A program made the translations under genes and the position numbers. Source: Congeria kusceri (taxonomy: Eukaryota; Mollusca; Bivalvia; Myida; Dreissenidae). From it: a stretch of 64,000 bases of DNA. The stretch covers positions 66,743,045 to 66,807,044 of the forward strand of contig CM051032.1 in NCBI GenBank assembly GCA_027627225.1, read 5' to 3'. Shown here in pieces: positions 33,954 to 46,800 of this stretch. Numbering within the stretch: the first letter of the stretch is position 1; each line of letters opens with the position of its first letter. The notes beneath the pieces are model-generated. The model did no database searches and was not told the origin of the DNA. It saw only the letters and a program-made list of their open reading frames with translations.

Positions 33954-34812
33954 TTACACAACGGTTCCATCTGCATTCACATGTACATTCAAGCCAATGA
34001 AAGGAACGACAACTCTGCGAAGCCGAGAGTGCCCGCGACTGTGAGTGTGAAGGTATTTTTGTCTGCCATCGGAATTCAATAAAACGTATGCGTCTTAACT
34101 TCTTTACTTGAACGACTATATGTGGAATAACAGTTTTATCTCCAGTTTAGTAGCACCACAATGAACCACAAATTTTCTTCATTTGTCCTTTTATCATGTC
34201 GCAAAACGACAACATTCCTACCAAAGAAAGATCAAATGTCTAAACCTCATAATTTTGTCCATACAGATCATTAGTCATCAACGAAACGTTATTTTCAATA
34301 CATGTGCATACATATATGTCAATAGTGCTATTTCACTCATTTATATACAGTTTTCTTTTGTTTTTGGAATCTGTGGCAACAATTTTGGAAATTGTCAATT
34401 CGTCGATCTGTCAATATGTCCCTGTAATATACAAACTGAATGACATGCAACGTGCCGGCACTGACGAGCATATGTCGGATTTGAATGAGAAAACTAGGCA
34501 TTCCACAGTTCGATCATTGTATATCGTATTTTCCAAAAAGCAGTGTATGCTTATAAAACCATTAATTACATGAGTAAGTAATGTCAGGCATTCGACAAAA
34601 TATTGAATATACATGTATGAACAACAACACAAAATGTACCTTGTAAACCTGACAGTGTGAACATCACTAGCACCATAGTGCTTAATAAGTCCATAATCAT
34701 TTACAACACGCGACTTATTTCGAATAGTTCCACTATAAGCACTCGGCAGACTATGTGTTACACACTGTGTCCAATCGTCTGAAAGTTTAGCCGTAAATCG
34801 ACAAATGTACAT
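33954..34812 (-). CDS. small two-exon gene, product unknown (85 residues)
   Basis: Exon 1 is 34812-34640 (ATG at 34812 directly preceded by an in-frame TAG; donor ACAAG|GTACAT, phase 2). Exon 2 is 34038-33954 (acceptor TTCACACTCACAG; TAA at 33954-33956). The phases agree and give 85 residues: MYICRFTAKLSDDWTQCVTH ... RVVNDYGLIKHYGASDVHTV ... RRVVVPFIGLNVHVNADGTV, with no signal peptide or membrane segment. I do not recognise the family. Support is the two phase-matched splice sites, protein-like composition, and the head-to-head start 46 bp from the next gene. It could still be chance. Confidence 0.45.
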
Positions 34813-34858
34813 CTATGCCGAATTACAGCCCCTGATCGATCTTTCGTTTGTTTACAAT
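34813..34858. promoter_or_regulatory. candidate bidirectional promoter
   Basis: Only 46 bp separate the ATG of the minus-strand small gene from the ATG of the plus-strand thioredoxin-like gene. The interval has no TATA box and includes ATCGAT. Both 5' UTRs would have to be very short, or each promoter must overlap the other gene. Confidence 0.4.
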
Positions 34859-37800
34859 ATGGCGGCGATTGGAAACCTGTGTGCTATTTTCCTTTCTTGC
34901 TTTCTACATAGCACATTGTGTACGTTGTATTTTTACACCAGTCGATAATCTGTTTATGAAACTAGTGAATATAAAGTTTTAAAAGTGTGAAATGACACTA
35001 ATTTATTATTGCAAACGTGAGTTTTAAACATAAAGGACACAGGGACATTTGAGTTTTTGACATGTTTTGACAATGTCATTATTGGCAAATGTTTATCGCT
35101 CCGATATTGAGTTAACTTAATACTTAGCAAAGGTTAATCTAATTAACCTCGGGAGTCGAATAAGTGGAAATCTTGGCTCTTAATGAGACACTGACAGTAA
35201 CAACCCTTTTTTATGTGTATCATAATGGCAGTATGCTCTGTTCTTTAGATACCGTTCCTCTTAATGACACTATGAAATCGTACTTAAATTCGGTTTGACT
35301 ATATTTGTTTTTAAAACATATTAAATACGAACAACATGTATATCTTTAATGTCAAAATTCAAAATCTGTAAAATATAACTTTATAAACAAAAGACAGTAC
35401 TCAGAACAAGTCAACCATGTTAACGACTTCCTATAAAAAACAAGCGTCTTTCTATACCATTTCTTGTCATTGTTTGGGTATTGACGTCATCTGAAGCTGG
35501 TGCACGCGCTAATGTTCTTTACAAACTTATACAGCAATCTGTTTTAATCTTAATTTTAGTGAAATGCTTTTCAGGTTCAGTTCGAAAAATTGAGTGAATA
35601 TCGATGTAAAAGGGGTACTAGCACTGCTGTTAAACACAATACCAAAATGTGTTTTCCATGAAAGTAGCGCATTAAAAGAGTGATTAGTTTTGCCTGTTTA
35701 ACATGATTTTGTGGCTCTTTTTTACTTAAAGACCATGTATGCATAAAATCATATATTTCCAAATTGTCAGGTTACCAAACACGCTATTATTCTAGAGCAT
35801 CTTGTGAAGAACGGTATCTAAGATAGAACGGTATCTGAAGAATGAGGGATACTTATATTTACCAATTTCAAAACCTAAAATTTCTTATTTCTATCGAACA
35901 GTTATAAATACAATAATGCTTTATTTATAGTTACTGTTTTAAGTTATGGTTTTTGACATTACAAACAGTATGACAACCCTCAATATGAAACTTGATTGAG
36001 TTACAGTTAAATCAATTTAATTACTTTTTCACTTTTTTGAAAACTTCAATGAAAACATGCGAGTCACTGTACATCATGTACATTTCATTTACATAGATTT
36101 TACTACTACTACTAAATTTCCTGCGCACGCAAGAGTCATCAATTACCATATTAAAATTATAATATATTTTATAACAGATGACAAATATATATAATTTATA
36201 TATATTTGTCATCTGTTCATAAAAACAATGTCATCGTATTTAATAATGCTTAAATATTAAGTCTCTCTAAATGAACTTTATTTTTCTTTTTTTTGTTGTT
36301 GACCTACAGTCGATTCACCCCGTTAAACAGTTTAAACAAAAAATTCTCATAGGCACCGTTCCCACATCCATTCTCATCTTGATATCATCCATACACCATA
36401 AACCAAGTCAGCTCTTGTAATAAAATGATATTTCAATAAAATAAAAGTGTTTTACATGAAGAAAATATTTTGCAGGCTACCAGAGTTATTTTCATGATGT
36501 CCCAACAAATGTTCTGCAGCGTCACATCAAATTCTCCAGGCATCAGCCATTCTGTGTGGTCTTTAGGCAGTCAGGTAATAAAATCGAGGGTAGTAATTGA
36601 TGCACGCCCATCTCAAAGTTGACATACTGCAATATCTCCATGTATGATGATTTTCATTGATTATCAACAAACAGAAGACTGATATGTAAAAATTTAATAA
36701 CGTGCAAAGTTTGAAGTCTTCCCCCCATGTTCTATGATCATTGCATCTGTAAAATTGCCGTTGTTTTTGCTTTTCAAGAAAACATGACCAATTGATTTTA
36801 GGTTGTTGCCATACTGCGAAGCCTAAAACTAAATTTGTCACATTTTTAACAAAAAAACACTGAAGCATAACACTGGCTATATCGATCTTTGGACAGAATG
36901 GAGAAACATTTGTACTTTGTGCTATAAAAATATCACATCTCTGTATCCTATTTCAGAACATTTCATGAAAATCATTTTTTACCGTCGGTTCGCAGTATAT
37001 TAACTTTGCAGGGGAAGGGTCAAAATTGGAGAAAATCACCTATGACCTTTGGCAAGCAAAAAACAAAGCTGGAAACTTCACACAGTGGCAGGTGAACACG
37101 TTCAGTCCTGACGTCTCCAAGATGCCCCCCAACAATCAGCGCCCGGACTCCCTGCCGTCCATGAGATGCTACCTAGGGGAGACGTCGGCCTATCAGTACC
37201 AGGGCAAGCATAGGAAATCACTGATACAAGAATGGCTTAACAGATTGGTATGTGTTTCTTCTTTGAATAAGCAAAAACATTCATTCTGTGATTCACACAA
37301 TACCGGTAGTTTATGCAGGGGGGGGTCCAGGATTTCGGGTTGGGGGGGGGGCGTAAACTTTTGATCGTGCAGTTATAACCCCTTTATGTTGTCTTTGGGT
37401 CTGCAGTGATCAGCCACAGATCCATGTCAAAGATATATGATAAATCTTTGCACATCATCATTATCATCATCATCATTATGATCATCAAATGCACTTTGTT
37501 TCACTGAATAAATTAATACTTTACCATATTATGTTCGAAAGACATGTTTGTTCATCTGTATGTGATGCTTCTGTTTTGACAGTAAATTGCCCGTGTTTAA
37601 TGTGCCTGGCCACTAAATATATATTTGACACTCAATGTTAGGAAGATGTCAGGAACATCTTAAAACATCCGTAGCTGGCTGACTAAATTCAAACACACAC
37701 GCATCGAGAATTATTTGTATTATTTATTTACAGAATTGTAATTGTCTCTTTTCGAAGTGAATTTCATTAAATAACTCACATGTTCACAGTCATGCTCATC

Positions 37801-40800
37801 AATTGTCAGTCTTCAAATGTGCTATGCACAGTTTGTTTTTTTATCGAACAGAACTAACGGACAGACAGACGAATACATTTTTTACACGAAATATTGTGAA
37901 AGATAATTGTATGATTGCGTTGTGAAATATTACGGCAAGTGATGCTGACGTTATGTCAATTTCGTTGACATATGGTGCCGGAAAAAATATGAAATCGCCA
38001 TGAATTGGAGCCAACGTTGTGGACACCCCTCTGCTTTATCGCTGTATATCTTTTCTTATGAATGCATAAAACAATATGAAATTTGGTGTGATCAGTAAAG
38101 GAAGATTGAACAAAAAGTTTGTCGATTCAGAATTTTGGGAACTAAACTATTTATTGATACAAAACTGTTTAAACTCGAAAGTAGTCATTGATTTGGCTTG
38201 AAGTTCAACTTGAAATCATATTTTTTCTAAGAGTATAAATTTTGTTTATGTGGTATCCTGTGCCAATGGTGTATTGCATCTGACATCTTTATATAATATA
38301 TTAAAGAAACAAAATCATCCATAAATAAAGGTATACCCGGCATTGTCTATTGTTGATCATTTTCAATTAACTTTGGCGCCGGTACTACAGTGTGCGTAAG
38401 AAATCGTATGGGGGCGGGCTAGGTTGGGTATGTTTTACTGAAGTTGATGTGTATCTTTTACCAGACAGAGCGAGTGAAGCCAGCGAAACATTTAAGCACA
38501 TTTATCTAGTTTTGACCGTTTTATATATGCCCATATATGTATGATCCGGGAGTTTTAGGGGGGCGCGCGTCAGGTGCGCCCCCCCCTGGATCCGCTAGTG
38601 GTTTATGTGTAGGTGTTGACCATTGTAATATATATGGCATTAAAGTGCCTATGTCATCAAAAAAATTGGATTCCTATTACGATATAAATTATATTATATG
38701 ATAGAAATGTGCTTTATCAAGACATATGCATGAAATAAATAAAACCTAATATAATACACAATAAGATATTTGATAAAAACAAATTAGCAAAAATTTCTGA
38801 AAAATTAAAACCCCAAGCAGGGATCGAACTCACGACTTAGGAGTCATGTGAAGAAATGACAGTAGACAGCACTTTAACCAACTGCACTAATATGCTTGGT
38901 AAGAAGTAGAGTGTAAACTATGGTTATAGAAAATGCTCACAATAAATGTAAACATGAAAAGGGCCAAACAAACAAGACCCATATTATAAATTAATTTTTA
39001 TCTCATAATGCGTGCACTCTTTTTTTTTCAATATATATACCATGTTTTAACCATTATTATGTCAGAAAAATCAAAAAAAAAAAAAAAGTATTAATATTTG
39101 AATTTCAGAATTTTTAAGAAATTGCCCCCATGAGCCTTTAAAGCAGGGATAATATTTTTCTAGAAAGTCAATCGGTCCTGAGGTCCGCCGATCACGCTCC
39201 TATTGTATCCGAATTTTGTGTATCCGAAAAATGGTGCATGTCCCAACATGCGTATTTTAAAGTATAACTGTATCTTGACAGTTTTCACACCTCAGACTTA
39301 AATAAATTTCCATTTCTATATCTATTGTGAGTTTTAACTTCACAACATTTAAAGATAATGCAATTTAAGAAGTACAATAAAAACACCCATTCTGTATCCG
39401 ATTATGTGTATCCGAAAATAGGGTATGTTCGAAATTGTGTATTTTAATTATAATTATAAACTACAAAGTCTCCATACCTTAATCTTCACTAAACGTTTAA
39501 TTTCTATGTCAGTTTTGCTGAATTAAAGTTAAAATATAATGTAATCAATATGGTCACTTTGTACATTGAAATTGTTTACGTGACGTCATGAACGTCAATT
39601 AACAAAAAACTTAAATTGTTTTGAACTGTGTTTTTACTACAATGTCTAGCTAGATTTCATATTATTATGAATATTTTATATCATTATAAATGCACAGTAC
39701 ATAAAATTATTATGCACCAAATGCACGTTTTCCACGAGGATTACATGCAGCTGCTATTATCAGTCTCTATAGTAACCGGACACGGTTTTATCATGGAGAA
39801 GTACACTCTGAGATTGACATCAGAGACCGAGAGTCCGATCGGTGTCAGTAATATAACACAGTCAACAAGCTACAGCAAAAGGTAAAAGCACTCCAATTAT
39901 CGATCGATAATAGTGACACGACTGGGGTCATTCACGCATCACTGATCCACCGGAGTTCGCACCTACAGTGCATTGGGAACATAAAATGTGTGTATTGTGT
40001 ATTGAAATCAGGGGATTATCCTGATTTGTATAGTTACTGGAGAAATTCAAGAAAACTGGTCGGACCGATTGCTCGTCATTTCTATCGGTCTTTTTCAAAC
40101 CCAGTCGGTCTCAGACCGAAAAAACCGAAAATAATATGATCCCTGCTTTAAAGATCCATATCTCTTGGCTCTTTTTTACTAGTAAAATGACCGATCCAAG
40201 AATGGCTTCACATATTGGTAGGTGTCTTATTTAATGTTACTGGTCATGGACGTAATTCTGGCCATTTTGGGGGTTGTTTGTTGAAATCTCACCTTGTACA
40301 CAACTGATCAAAATTAAACTTCACATCAATAATCCTGGGTTCAAAACTCATATGACCTGTATGTTTAAATCAGTATGGACGAGTGTATGGAAACTATATA
40401 AACGGAAATAAACAACGTATAAAAAGTCCTTTTTCCTAGCTCAAATGTACGTAAAAAATTGGCCACTTTTTGATTCCTCTGCAATGTTTATAACAAAATA
40501 GTTTTTTAAAATAAATGTCCTTATCTATATAGTAACGAGCAAGGATTACAAAAATTACAATTTTGACTAAAAACATCTACAAAAACGACTTTCTTTAACC
40601 GGTAACCCCCCCCCCCTCCTTAAATTCTGTATAACTTTAACCAATGTTGGCAATGGTAAACAGCAAATGGTTTCGTTTCTTTCTTTTGATGGTTTATATT
40701 GTGTTTGTTTTGTTTGAACATCAATTTTATGTCAAAAATAAAGAAAACAAGTTTTTAAAATCTGAAGCCAATGGTGACGTGAACTATAAATAACATTAAA

Positions 40801-43800
40801 CTTCTTTCATTCTATTCAAGGGAGGTAATTCAATTTGAAAATCTTAGTGTGTAGCTGATAATTTTCACCTGTGCGGGTTTATGCATTTATTTGAGTAAGT
40901 AAACAGTTATAATTGAAATGGATAAAATAGAGAATACATGATTCAATTAAGTATAGATATTATTAATATGAATATAAATTTATGAAATATCAAAAACACA
41001 TCACGGACCGATGTGAGTTTGGTTGGTGGTCACCATACCAGACAGGTGGGGTTTCCTCCGGGTACTCCGGTTTCCCCCCACAGCACAAGACCACACCAAA
41101 ATTAAATATCTTTCAGTAAAAAAAATAGCTGGAAATTGCAGCTAGGATTCAAAATTCGTCCCAACTTTCGTGAGTCTCTAGAAAATTAATTAGGTAGGAG
41201 TGCTGGGACACACTCCGGGTCCTCACATAATGCAACCTCAGGCGTGGAAGGACCTCATAAACTTCGAAATACACACACACACACAGAAACGGACCGAAAG
41301 GTATAATGGCCAAATTGTCAAAGGGGCCGATTTGTCTACTGAATTGCTAACTAGGAATGGGATCGCACAATCTAGGGGCCGAATATTCTCGGCACCTTGT
41401 GTAACCCTTAGGCTGAAGTCAGTTCCTACAACATAAACTCACCGGGACTATATAGAGTTTACAATGATGTTGCTATGAAATTCAGCGAGAATTGTAAGAA
41501 AATCTGAGATAACCGAATTTAAACAGAAACCACGTCTGGACAAAATAGTGATGTTATATTTTAAATAGAAGCGGGTGTGTCATATTTCATCAAAGTTGCT
41601 TGTGACAATTTGTTAACGGTTAGAAGAAATAATAAATTTAAACCTGTAATCATGCAACACCATATTTTCGTTGCGTGCGTATGATGACGTCAGTTTCCCC
41701 GCGTGACTCAATTTTTCCTGTTATGATACTGAGATTTCAATTCAGAAGTAAATAACGATATCCTTACTGGATTCGAGAAATCTGTAGAAGTCTGTTGCTT
41801 TAGAAAGTTCTTTTGCTAATAGTTTTAAAACAATATTAATCTATATCGCAAAAACGGTTTTTGGAGGGTGGCCGAATATTTACGTACAGGCCGGAACTAC
41901 GTCCATGACCAGTATATTATTAATTTGATGTATTATAAATTTAGCATTGGTATTGGATTTCAAGACTAAATTAAAATTTCATGACTCTAAACTTCCAATG
42001 ATGTGTAACAGACTCATTCTCAAAAGTGCGAAACATCACATGTAGCTTAAGATGACAAAGGTTGAAAACCAAAAGGTACCCACTGCCATTGTAATCAATA
42101 GCAGTTGGTACCTTCTTGTTTTCAACCCCCAATGATACCGTACAATACTGACAATTATACACTACATGTATTGTCTTAATGTTAATTCCAGGCAAGCCTC
42201 TATGCGGAACAGAGCTCGGAGGTAAATCTGGCAGCCATAGAGGCTGCACAGAGGTCGCATGACCTCCTCTTACTGGCGTTCCCCGATGGTCCTAGGCATC
42301 ACCAAGTGGAGGACATGATATATGGGGTGTGTGAACTTAATATATTTTTATGCCCCCACCATCAATGGTGGGGGGGACATATAGTGTTTACCTGTCCGTG
42401 GGTAATTATGTATGTACGTGTGTACGTAAGTATGTATGTTAAGATATTTGTCTGCACAATAACTTTGTCCAACATTGGAGGATTTTCAAGTAACTTGGCA
42501 GAAATGTTAAGCATAATGAGATGGTCCCTAGGTTCAAGGTCAAGGTCTCACTTAAAGGTCAGAGGGTAAATATAGGTAAGAATTTAAGCCATAGACCCTG
42601 TCCGGAGCATAATCTTGACTGGCAAGGAAAGAATTTTAAATAACTTGGCACAAGTGTTAAGCATCGTAAGACGGTTAGTTACGCGCAAGAACCAAGTCAC
42701 TAGGTCCAAGGTCAAGATCACACTTAAAGGTCAAATGTCAAATATAAGGATTCAAACCAAAGACCCTGTCCTTGGCATAATTTTGTCCAGAAGGGAAGGA
42801 ATTTCAAATAACTTGGCAGAAGTGCTAAGCATGAAGAACAGGCTGCATAGGAGGGGGCATCAGTGTCTGTGGACACATTTCTAGTTTTTTATTGTCATTA
42901 ACCTTTTTTTCACATTTGACCAGGGCTGGTAAGGAAAACTAATAAAATAAGAAAACAATGTTGTTCTTGCTGGGGCTGCAACCTACGACTGCCAGTTCAA
43001 TACTCAGGCATGTTAATCATGGGGCTTGACTGATTTGTGACAGTATGTTGACTTTTGAACAAATTTTTCAAAACCGGGCTTAATGCATGTGCGTAAAATG
43101 TCGTCCCAGATCAGCCTGTGCAGACAGGGAGTCCAGGACAACACTTTGCGCTTTGATGGTATTTTCTGTTTCAAGGAAGTCTCTAAACATAAATCCTATA
43201 AATTGCCTTCCTGGATCAGCCTGTGCGGACTTCACAGGCTGATCCAATATGCCACTTTACGCACTTGCATTAAGCCCGGTTTTCCCACTACATACCTCAT
43301 ATGTATGTTCAGCAATTTCATTGGCTTATATTTAAGAAATATTTGTTGAATTTATTGTTGTTTATCATCTAATAACAAACAGTTTGAAGTTTTGATGCTT
43401 GGGAATTGAACTATGCTGTAAGCTGTAAGTGGTTGCAATTGGCTGACATATTCGTTGAATTTATCGTTGTTTATCATGTAATAAAAAAAAATTATAAATT
43501 TTGATGCTTAGCTGTAAGCAGTTGCTGTCAGCTGACATCATTCATTGATACAAATTTATATCAGTTTCATTGATGAAAACGGAATAATGATGTCATTTCG
43601 AAACCTTTTTTTTTTCACTGTTTATTGCCGAATAAAGAACAGTAAATTTTGTTCTTAGTCTATGAAAAATCTGTGTGAATAAACAAATCTGTGTGAATCA
43701 TGTTAAAAAATGTTTGGGATTGAGAATTTGTATTGTGATGCCTGTGTTTATTTGGACGACATGCACAGTTTTAACGAAATATTTTATCGATGTTTTCATC

Positions 43801-46800
43801 TTTGTAGATCGCCAGGGAAGTGGACTCTTGCAAAGCCCTGGCTGTGCATTTGAACTCAAACGAAGTTGTGTAAGTTGTAAAAATATATTTAGCACTTTTG
43901 TTTGGAATATAACTAGAATAGCTGCGGTAAATACTTTATCACAGAACCTGTACCGGTATGTGTTTTTGTTATTTTTTTATTATTTTTTTTTGGATGGACA
44001 ATAAAATATACAGCCTGAATACTTTCTAATGCTGTATTGCTTAATCTTTTTATATTTGCTCCCTATTACAAAAGAAACTTAAGTGGTGGTATAAAACTAA
44101 CTCATGTTAGAAAATGCAAAATCAGACATTATGCCGAATTATTAAGAGACTTCATTTTTAGCTCGACTATTCACTACTGCTCACCCGTTCATCGGCGTCT
44201 GCATAATGCTCTGGTTAAGGGTTGCATGCAACAACTCCATATCTCTATAACTACTACACATATTGCATTGAAACTTCACACATGCCTTCAGGGTCATTAT
44301 ATAAGGTCAATGGCCAAGAACCATAATTGTGACCAGCATTTGAGCAGAATTATGCCTCTTTTTGTACTTAGAAATTCAGGTTAAAGTTTGCATGCAACAA
44401 CACCATATCTCTATAACTACTACACATATTGCATTGAAACTTCAAACATGTCTTCAGGGTCATTATATAAAGTCACTGACCAAGGCCAATAACTTTGACC
44501 TGCAATTTAGCAGAATTATGCCCCTTCTTGTACTTAGAAATTGAGGTTAAAGTTTGCGTGGAACAATTACATATCTCTGTAACTACTACAGATATTCAAT
44601 TGAAACTTCACACATATCTTCAGGGTCATTATATAAGGTCACTGACCAAGGCTCATAACTCTGACCTGCAATTTAGCAGAATTATGCCCATTTTTTAATT
44701 TAGAAAATCAGGTTAAAGTTTGCGTGCAACAACTTAATATCTCTATATCAGCTACAGATATTCAATTAAAACTTCACACATGTCTTCAAGGTCATTATAT
44801 AAGGTCACTGGCCAAGACACATAACTTTTTTCATTTTTTTTGTAATATATATTTTTTTGCAACATTTTATTTTCTCATAGTAAACTTACATACATACATG
44901 CATATAAACACAAAATTACTACTTTAAATTCGTTTTATAATACATATACAACAAAAATGTGCATAGGCACAGAACTGTGACCAGCACTTTAGCAGAATTA
45001 TGCCCCTTTTTTGTAGTGATAAAGGCCAATAACTCTGACAAAGCGGTTGAATAGTTGAGCCCTCTGTCCTGAGACAGCTCTTGTTTCATCCAGTCTTGAC
45101 AACAAGTGGGTGAGCATGCATGCACTGTTACCATTTTGTTCATGCAAAATGAATCTAAGAAAAAATTGGGTTATTAGATTGGGGTATGTGGTTGGTCAGG
45201 CTGGCTTGGTATTGCATATGGGTTGGGTGGGGTCAAGGTAACTGTTAATAAAAATAGGAAAAAGGTTTCTGCTCATTAACTCAAGAACAAATTGACTATT
45301 ATAATGAAACTAAATACATAGATACCCTATATCAAGACCTCTCTTGGAATTGCATACAGGATGTTTTGAGTCAAGGTCAAGGTCACCATAACTAAAAACA
45401 GAAATATGGTTACGCTTAACAACTCAAAAATGAATTGAGATATTGCAATGAAACTTCTCTTATAGATAGCTTAAATCAAGACCTTGCTTGAGATTGCTTC
45501 TGTGGTGGTTAGGGTCAGGGTCAAGGTCACCATTACCAAAAATAGACATACAGTTTCTGCTCAATATCTCTAACAAATTGAGATATTGAAATGAAACTTC
45601 ATACATAGATATCTTATAGTGTGACCTCGCTTGGGATCGCATATGGGGTGGGCTGGTCAAGGTTACTGTTACTCAAACTATAAAAACGTTTTTTCACTCA
45701 ATAACTTGAGAATGAATAAAGAAAGCTCAATGTGGATTACATAAAGGGTGGGTGGGGTGAATAGTAAGGTCACCATTACTAAAAATAGAAAAACAGTTTC
45801 CGCTCAATTACTCGAGAACTAAGATATTTCAATGAAATTTCATATATAGATACCTTATATTGAGACCTCGCCTGGAATTTCATATGGGTTGGGTGGGGTC
45901 AAGAGAATGCCGCCGTAACTACAAATAGAATTAAAACGCAGACAGCATAGAAAGACTGTTGTGACAAAAGAAACTAAAAGCATGTGAATGATGAGTGAAT
46001 TTTTGCATTGTCAATGAGCCCTGCTGGAAGACCAATGAAGCGTGGAGCATTGATTGTTAGTGATTCATAGCCTACTGAGTCAAAAGTAGGCCTACGATGC
46101 GTGCTCTTGATTTTCCATACTACAGTTTAAAGTCAATACATTGCAGTAATTTGTTGTCAAAATATTCAGAATTAGAATTGGTAATGAGAAATAACACTTT
46201 CGCAACAAGTAAAAAATAACCCATGTAGCACAATAATTTAGTGGTCTTATTTCAGGACACACAGGTGAATATTTTGGTTACATACAAGTAAATCGAAAAA
46301 ATATGAGTGTCAGAAGTTTGACATAACATTTTTAATAAATAGACTGTTTATATGATATACCCATTATAATACACATGACAATCATTATCTTAAATAATTA
46401 AACGATTTAAAAAGAGGCGTGAATTTTTGCTGTTTTGAAGAAGGACCCTTTTAGGTTTGCTTTACTGACTCATAACCTGCAAAAAGAAAGAAGTAGTTTT
46501 CGGCGATACCTGTTTTGGAAATTACCCTCTCAAAAGACAGTTGGCTTCTGCCAACAGTCTAAAAACAGTTTCTGCTCAATAACTACATAATGAATTAAGC
46601 TATTTAAATGAAACTTCCTACATAAATACCTAATTGCAAGACCTCGCTTAAGATTGCATATTGGATGGGTGGGGTGAAGGTTAAGGTCACTGTTACGAAA
46701 AATAGAAAAATGTTTTCCGCGCAATAACTGGAGAACGAATTGAGATAATAATGAACTTTTATATGTAGATATTTTCATAAAAGTTGGTGTGTAGGTTGCT

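Noticed and set aside
37248..37364. Extension of exon 3 of the thioredoxin-fold gene into the following open frame
   Set aside because: A consensus donor (TTG|GTATGT) ends the exon and the frame runs into a hAT-like element.
44037..45143. Several 60-115-residue frames
   Set aside because: They are readings of the 166-bp repeat units; each unit yields the same peptide.
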